A program made the position numbers and the translations under genes. A DNA stretch of 10,055 nt from Candidatus Woesearchaeota archaeon (GTDB lineage Archaea; Nanobdellota; Nanobdellia; SCGC-AAA011-G17; JACOZS01): positions 1-10,055 of the forward strand of contig JACOZS010000063.1 in assembly GCA_016181215.1 (NCBI GenBank), given 5' to 3'. The notes beneath the pieces are model-generated. The model searched no databases and had not been told where the DNA came from. It worked only from the letters and a program-made list of their open reading frames with translations. This document shows positions 7,053-10,055 of the stretch, in pieces (within the stretch, counting starts at the first letter, position 1; every line of letters starts with the position of its first letter).

Positions 7053-7094
7053 TTCTGTATGCTAACTAAGACTAAAACTATAAGAATAAACTTA

Positions 7095-7108
7095 GAAAAC
7101 TATATAAG
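7095..7108 (+). promoter_or_regulatory. Promoter of the tRNA-Ala/HAD/HIT unit
   Basis: GAAAAC followed by TATATAAG. The TATA centre near 7104 predicts a transcript start near 7129, about 5 bases before the first tRNA. The rest of the 81-base gap after tyrS shows nothing else I can recognise. Confidence 0.6.
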
Positions 7109-7133
7109 TTATTGATTTAAGACGCTTGATTAT

Positions 7134-7223
7134 GGGCGCGTAGATCAGCCTGGTAGATCGCACCCTTGGCATGGGTGAGCAAATTGCCCCAATAGGCCTC
7201 GGGTTCAAATCCCGACGCGTCCA
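7134..7223 (+). tRNA. tRNA-Ala (anticodon GGC) with a 16-nt intron
   Basis: Acceptor stem GGGCGCG (7134-7140) pairs with CGCGTCC (7216-7222) with the alanine identity pair G3-U70; discriminator A at 7223; no encoded CCA. D arm GATC/GATC (9-base loop AGCCTGGTA), anticodon stem CACCC/GGGTG (7161-7165, 7173-7177) with loop TTGGCAT, anticodon GGC at 7168-7170. T arm TCGGG-TTCAAAT-CCCGA. Between the anticodon stem and T stem lie 21 bases instead of the usual 5; removing 7178-7193 leaves a normal variable loop AGGCC and a 74-nt mature tRNA. First of two tandem alanine tRNAs. Confidence 0.93.
7178..7193 (+). other. Predicted 16-nt tRNA intron at position 43/44
   Basis: A bulge-helix-bulge can be drawn: exon TGGG (7172-7175) pairs with intron CCCA (7188-7191) as the 4-bp central helix; the 3-base bulges are TGA (7176-7178) and ATA (7192-7194); the inner helix is GC/GC with an AAATT loop. 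Cutting after the second base of each bulge removes exactly 16 bases. An outer GGC/GCC pairing (anticodon with 7196-7198) beyond one A-G mismatch would complete it. Splicing is inferred from structure only. Confidence 0.7.
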
Positions 7224-7226
7224 TAC

Positions 7227-7311
7227 GGGGTGGTGGTGTAATGGCAACATATCGCCTTCGCATCAAGGTAGAAAGAGGCGGAGACTACGGGTTCAACTCC
7301 CGTCCACTCCA
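7227..7311 (+). tRNA. tRNA-Ala (anticodon CGC) with a 13-nt intron
   Basis: Acceptor stem GGGGTGG (7227-7233) pairs with CCACTCC (7304-7310), again with G3-U70; discriminator A at 7311; no encoded CCA. D stem GTGT/ACAT with loop AATGGCA; anticodon stem TCGCC (7252-7256) with GGCGG (7277-7281); variable loop AGACT; T arm ACGGG-TTCAACT-CCCGT. The anticodon loop has 20 bases; removing 7263-7275 leaves TTCGCAA, anticodon CGC at 7259-7261. Neighbouring cut choices keep CGC. The D arm differs from that of the adjacent tRNA-Ala, so the two are not a recent duplication; identity rests on anticodon, G3-U70 and A73. Only 3 bases separate it from the first tRNA. Confidence 0.82.
7263..7275 (+). other. 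Predicted 13-nt tRNA intron at canonical position 37/38
   Basis: A relaxed bulge-helix-bulge fits: exon TTCG (7257-7260) against intron AGAA (7270-7273), three pairs plus a G-A mismatch; bulges CAT (7261-7263) and AGA (7274-7276); a 6-base CAAGGT loop; outer helix is the anticodon stem. Cuts after the second bulge base remove 13 bases. The central helix is weak, so the exact boundary is uncertain by one base either way. Confidence 0.6.
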
Positions 7312-7327
7312 TAAAAAAGAGGAAAGA

Positions 7328-7987
7328 ATGAGAAAGATAAAACTAGTCTGCTTTGACGTTGGAGGTACTCTAGTTTACCACACAAGAAGATATCAAAAAG
7401 ATGAATACAAAAAATTATTTAAAAAATACGGCATAAATAAAAATATCGACATAAGAAAAATCAGCGCGAATCATTTTGATGTTAAGGTTTGGAACAATTT
7501 AGACAAGGCGATAATATCCTATATGGAAAAAATAAAAGTGACAAAAAACAAAGAAGAATTCTTTAACAAAAGAAAATATAGTCTGATCAACGGGCATCAT
7601 CATATAAAATTCTTCAAAGAAACAATTCAAGTTTTAAATCACCTAAGAAACTCCGGCTACAAAATAGCCTTCATTACAAACTGGAACCAGCACGCTCGCG
7701 ATACGTTGGAGTTTTTGGGTTTAAGCAGATATGCAGATCACCTGTTAATTTCTGCCGAGCATGGATACAGAAAACCACATCCTTCCCTATACAAAACAGT
7801 TCTTAAAATATTCAAGGTTAAACCATCAGAAGCAGTAATGATAGGTGATGACTACGAAAAAGATTATCTAAAACCAAAGAAACTTGGAATGCATGCTTTA
7901 TGGTTGGACAGAAGGGGAAAATCGAAAGAAGGAGTAAGGAATTTAAAACAATTAATTTATTATATAAACAAAGTAAATAAAATCTAA
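7328..7987 (+). CDS. HAD-superfamily hydrolase, DVGGT variant
   Basis: A 219-residue haloacid-dehalogenase-like protein, probably a phosphatase on an unknown small molecule. Motif I is CFDVGGTL with nucleophile D10, but position 12, the usual acid/base aspartate of DxD phosphatases, is glycine; motif II is the T117 of AFITNWN; motif III is K149 in YRKPHP; motif IV is GDDYEKD (D174, D175, D179). A helical cap lies between about residues 18 and 98. The DVGGT variant is found in HDHD3-like members and lowers confidence in phosphatase activity. The ATG at 7328 is chosen because AGAGGA stands just before it and a longer in-frame start at 7241 would run through tRNA-Ala(CGC). It begins 16 bases after the tRNA 3' end and ends 1 base before the HIT gene, so these are likely co-transcribed. 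Confidence 0.88.
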   Translation: MRKIKLVCFDVGGTLVYHTRRYQKDEYKKLFKKYGINKNIDIRKISANHFDVKVWNNLDKAIISYMEKIKVTKNKEEFFNKRKYSLINGHHHIKFFKETIQVLNHLRNSGYKIAFITNWNQHARDTLEFLGLSRYADHLLISAEHGYRKPHPSLYKTVLKIFKVKPSEAVMIGDDYEKDYLKPKKLGMHALWLDRRGKSKEGVRNLKQLIYYINKVNKI

Positions 7988-7988
7988 A

Positions 7989-8387
7989 ATGGAAAACTGC
8001 ATATTTTGTAAAATTGTAAATAAAACTATACCAGCAGACATAATTACAGAAGATAAGGATTTTATAGCATTTCTAGATATAAATCCGGTTAAGGAGGGGC
8101 ACACTTTAGTCGTATCTAAAAAACATTATAAGTGGGTTTGGGATGTTGAAAAATTTTGTGATTATGGCGAATTCTGTAAAAAAATAGCAAAAGCATTACA
8201 AAAATCAATGAATACTGAATGGGTAACCATGGGTGTAGAAGGTACAGACGTTCCTCACGCACATATCCATATTGTACCAAGGCATAAAGGAGATGGTCTA
8301 CCTGGTTATATAAGGCCGGAAAATCAGAAGAAATTTTCAAAAGAACAAATGAAAGTCACAGCAGAAAAAATAAGAAAGTTTTTATAA
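7989..8387 (+). CDS. HIT-family nucleotide hydrolase
   Basis: A 132-residue histidine-triad protein, of the group that hydrolyses or transfers nucleotides on dinucleoside polyphosphates or nucleoside phosphoramidates. The catalytic triad is H90-x-H92-x-H94 in PHAHIHIVPR. The N-terminal CIFCKI pair (C4, C7), with H46 as a possible further ligand, resembles the zinc site of some bacterial and archaeal HIT proteins. ENxxxAFLD and the GHTLVVSKKHY strand are standard. It starts 1 base after the HAD gene, whose stop likely promotes re-initiation. The last 25 bases, encoding the C-terminal KIRKFL region and stop, are one copy of a perfect direct repeat and overlap the end of the convergent DUF433 gene by 6 bases. 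Exact substrate cannot be told from sequence. Confidence 0.93.
   Translation: MENCIFCKIVNKTIPADIITEDKDFIAFLDINPVKEGHTLVVSKKHYKWVWDVEKFCDYGEFCKKIAKALQKSMNTEWVTMGVEGTDVPHAHIHIVPRHKGDGLPGYIRPENQKKFSKEQMKVTAEKIRKFL
8363..8387 (+). repeat. 25-bp direct repeat, copy 1
   Basis: Identical to 8655-8679 over 25 bases (begins AGAAAAAATAAG, ends TTTTTATAA); flanking bases differ on both sides. This copy holds the HIT stop codon and the last two codons of the convergent DUF433 gene. It also looks like a plus-strand TATA box with a GAAAG BRE. Confidence 0.85.
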
Positions 8388-8606
8388 TTTCATCTTTAAT
8401 GATCTAACTTCTTCCCCAATCACGAATTTGGCAGCATATTCTATAGCAGCTACAATATCCCCCCGTTTAACCCCATACTCTTTTTCGATTTCTTCATAAT
8501 TCATCCCACTAACCAAGCTACCTAAAATAACCTCAACAGGCACCCTCGTACCTTTAATTACGGGTTTACCATGCATTATCTTTGGGTCTATTACTATTCT
8601 TTCCAT
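8382..8606 (-). CDS. DUF433 antitoxin-like protein
   Basis: A 74-residue DUF433 protein, a small winged-helix-like family often found as the antitoxin partner (VapB45-like) of PIN-like toxins. Diagnostic pattern: MERIVIDPKIMHGKPVIKGT, RVPVEVILGSLVSGMNYEEI and the helix-turn EKEYGVKRGDIVAAIEYA. It has its own TATA box and is probably leaderless. No toxin gene lies next to it: the neighbours are the convergent HIT gene and a tRNA, so it is an orphan, possibly a transcription regulator, a protective anti-toxin remnant, or one that acts with a toxin elsewhere. Promoter and gene together sit between two copies of a 25-bp repeat, suggesting arrival as a small cassette. Length is normal for the family, and no damage is visible. 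Confidence 0.88.
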   Translation of the reverse strand: MERIVIDPKIMHGKPVIKGTRVPVEVILGSLVSGMNYEEIEKEYGVKRGDIVAAIEYAAKFVIGEEVRSLKMKL

Positions 8607-8626
8607 AAAAAAGCATATTACCTTTA

Positions 8627-8640
8627 TATTTATATACCTA
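8627..8640 (-). promoter_or_regulatory. Promoter of the DUF433 gene
   Basis: On the minus strand TAGG precedes TATATAAATA. The box is centred about 26 bases before the ATG at 8606, so the message should start at the start codon. Confidence 0.6.
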
Positions 8641-8654
8641 TCTCTTTTGTTTTA

Positions 8655-8679
8655 AGAAAAAATAAGAAAGTTTTTATAA
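8655..8679 (+). repeat. 25-bp direct repeat, copy 2 (in the tRNA promoter)
   Basis: Perfect match to 8363-8387, offset by 292 bases. Here the GAAAG and TTTTTATAA part serves as the BRE and TATA box of the CAU tRNA gene downstream. Confidence 0.85.
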
Positions 8680-8680
8680 A
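8666..8680 (+). promoter_or_regulatory. Promoter of the CAU tRNA
   Basis: GAAAG then TTTTTATAAA, a strong archaeal BRE/TATA match, with its centre about 36 bases before the tRNA. A transcript start near 8701 would leave a leader of about 11 bases. Confidence 0.7.
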
Positions 8681-8711
8681 GCCAATTTTTTCTATCTCTA
8701 CATTATCTGGC

Positions 8712-8783
8712 GCCTCCGTAGCTTAGCGGTATAGCGCGGGTTTCATAAGCCCGAGGTCGAGGGTTCAATTCCCTCCGGAGGCA
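8712..8783 (+). tRNA. tRNA with CAU anticodon (elongator Met, or Ile2)
   Basis: A 72-base tRNA with no intron: acceptor GCCTCCG (8712-8718) with CGGAGGC (8776-8782), discriminator A at 8783, no encoded CCA. D arm GCTTAGCGGTATAGC, anticodon stem CGGGT/GCCCG with loop TTCATAA giving CAT, T arm GAGGG-TTCAATT-CCCTC. It lacks the A1-U72 end and three G-C pairs in the lower anticodon stem of archaeal initiators, so it is elongator Met or an AUA-reading Ile2 tRNA whose C34 would be modified; these cannot be separated by eye. It abuts the end of the convergent antiporter gene with no gap. Confidence 0.92.
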
Positions 8784-10055
8784 TCACTTAGTCAGCTGCA
8801 TTTCTTGTATGAAGTTAGAATGTATCTTTTCTAATTCATGTCTTACAGATTTTTTCCAGAATTTTTCACTTTTAATTCCCTTGCTTATAATTTCTGCCAC
8901 CCTCTCTCCAGAAAGCATATATGGAAGTATAACAAAGTCAGCTCCTGCCTTATAAAACACATCAGCCTCATCCATGTGTAAAGTAGTCGCAACCACCTTT
9001 ACCTTATTATTCTCTTTCTTGATATTTTTTATCAAAAACAAATCTGCTTCTTTGTTCTGTATTGTTGATATTGCTATCTTAACATTCTTCCACTTAATCT
9101 CGCTTATTATGTCCATGTTAAAAGCATCCCCATAAAGAACATCTATCCCCTTCCTGGACAGTAATTTGGTGATCTGAGGATTGAAATCTACCACAAGAAT
9201 CTCATTTTTCTTTTTAATCAGCTTGTCAATTACAGTTCTGGTAATCCTGTGCCCCCCAAACAGCACTATGCTATACCTCTTGGATTTCTTGAATGTAGAA
9301 CTATCCTCTAATATCTTTTTTCTTTCAAATACGCTTAGATACTTATGAATTTTATTATAAATAGAATCTCCATTAGTAACTAGATAAGTTGTTGCAGTCA
9401 TTGTTATAAAAGCAACTATCGTTAAAACAGAAATAATTTCTTCTCTAACCTGTCCTACCTTTACGCCCAAGGCGGCAAGTATTAAGGAGAATTCGCTTAT
9501 TTGCGCAACAGTTAACCCGGCCAAAAACCCAGTTCTTTTTCTGTATCCCATAACTCCCATAATAGCCATCATAATCAGCGGATTTCCTACAATAACAAAC
9601 AAAGAAAGAATTAATGCTATCCATATCAAATTGCCTATGTTAGTCAAAGCCATCTTCAACCCTAAGGTTACAAAGAACAATACTATGAAAAAATCCCTTA
9701 GTGGTCTTATCAGACTTATAATATCCAAGGTATAAGTCATTCCTGCCAGGCTTAACCCAGCCAGAAACGAACCAATCTCAACATTAAATCCCAGAAAATG
9801 AGACGTAGTGGCAACAATAAAGCACCAGGCCAGGCCGCACATAAATACTAATTCCTGCGACCCAGAAATCCTGTCTATCAAAGGATTTATTATTTTCCTG
9901 GAAACTAAAAACACAAGAATCACTAAACCAATCCCTTTTAAAAGTGTTAATCCGAGCAAACTCGATAAATTTCCTTCTAAGGTTGAACCAGTTACGAATA
10001 TTAATGCAAATATTGCAACAAAGTCCTGGACAAGCAAGAAACCAATTGAGATTCT
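8784..10055 (-). CDS. CPA2/Kef-type cation:proton antiporter with TrkA-N domain (5' end cut off)
   Basis: The visible 423 residues are the C-terminal part of a monovalent cation:proton antiporter-2 (Kef/GerN-like) protein; the open frame continues past the right edge, so the first transmembrane helices are missing. The first residues, RISIGFLLVQDFVAIF, match the conserved LLxQD helix. About eight hydrophobic helices run to about residue 228, with FFVTLGLKM (about 127-135) and AQISEFSLILAALGV (about 184-198) typical of the family. After a linker, a Rossmann TrkA-N domain (about 258-372) has strand YSIVLFGG and an acidic residue closing the second strand (VVDFNP), suggesting NAD(H) binding. The usual GxGxxG loop is altered to GGHRIT, so nucleotide binding may be weak. 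A short TrkA-C-less tail ends in EMQLTK. It likely exchanges K+ or Na+ for protons in the membrane. Confidence 0.9.
   Translation of the reverse strand, partial: RISIGFLLVQDFVAIFALIFVTGSTLEGNLSSLLGLTLLKGIGLVILVFLVSRKIINPLIDRISGSQELVFMCGLAWCFIVATTSHFLGFNVEIGSFLAGLSLAGMTYTLDIISLIRPLRDFFIVLFFVTLGLKMALTNIGNLIWIALILSLFVIVGNPLIMMAIMGVMGYRKRTGFLAGLTVAQISEFSLILAALGVKVGQVREEIISVLTIVAFITMTATTYLVTNGDSIYNKIHKYLSVFERKKILEDSSTFKKSKRYSIVLFGGHRITRTVIDKLIKKKNEILVVDFNPQITKLLSRKGIDVLYGDAFNMDIISEIKWKNVKIAISTIQNKEADLFLIKNIKKENNKVKVVATTLHMDEADVFYKAGADFVILPYMLSGERVAEIISKGIKSEKFWKKSVRHELEKIHSNFIQEMQLTK

Noticed and set aside
7178..7198. Long variable arm suggesting a class II tRNA (Leu or Ser)
   Set aside because: The anticodon is GGC and the acceptor has the alanine G3-U70 pair; removing 16 bases restores a normal class I variable loop.
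7252..7281. Alternative anticodons CGA, CAA or AAA for the second tRNA by shifting the intron
   Set aside because: They would need Ser, Leu or Phe features that are absent (no long variable arm), and no better bulge-helix-bulge results; CGC agrees with G3-U70 and A73.
7241..7327. Upstream in-frame start adding 29 residues to the HAD protein
   Set aside because: That stretch is the body of tRNA-Ala(CGC); the ATG at 7328 has a ribosome-binding sequence and begins at the conserved strand before motif I.
8116..8340. 74-codon minus-strand frame within the HIT gene
   Set aside because: Antisense to the strongly conserved HIT core, with no family pattern or promoter.

Overview
The window is AT-rich and archaeal. 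Supporting evidence is an archaeal SepF, a single-domain ZPR1 zinc-finger protein, a Dph2-family diphthamide protein, an archaeal/eukaryotic-type glycyl-tRNA synthetase, a eukaryote-like tyrosyl-tRNA synthetase, tRNA genes interrupted by very short introns of bulge-helix-bulge type, and TATA boxes sitting about 26 bases upstream of start codons (leaderless mRNAs). Short intergenic gaps and reduced proteins suggest a small-genome DPANN-type archaeon such as Woesearchaeota or Pacearchaeota; this placement is inference.

Bases 1-3089 (+ strand): sepF, then a tightly packed translation-linked operon of zpr1, a shortened dph2 and glyS, joined by overlaps of 4 and 8 bases. The Dph2 protein lacks the whole N-terminal domain and one of the three cluster-binding cysteines of the family.

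Bases 3086-5935 (- strand): a FecR-domain lipoprotein and a CHASE2 class III adenylate cyclase, overlapping by 8 bases. This pairing is bacterial in style and looks like an acquired extracytoplasmic sensing/cAMP module. Between the cyclase and glyS lies a previously unlisted 34-codon gene resembling the N-terminus of a VapB/UPF0330 antitoxin.

Bases 5936-8387 (+ strand): divergently transcribed tyrS, then two tandem tRNA-Ala genes (GGC and CGC), each apparently carrying a mini-intron (16 and 13 nt, at different positions), followed within 16 bases by a HAD-like phosphatase and a HIT hydrolase.

Bases 8382-10055: a DUF433 antitoxin-like gene (-) that, together with its promoter, is bracketed by a perfect 25-bp direct repeat; a CAU-anticodon tRNA (+); and the 3' part of a CPA2/Kef-type cation:proton antiporter with a C-terminal TrkA-N domain (-), running off the right edge.

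No CRISPR array, insertion sequence, rRNA or replication origin was seen. No gene-free gap reaches 300 bases.
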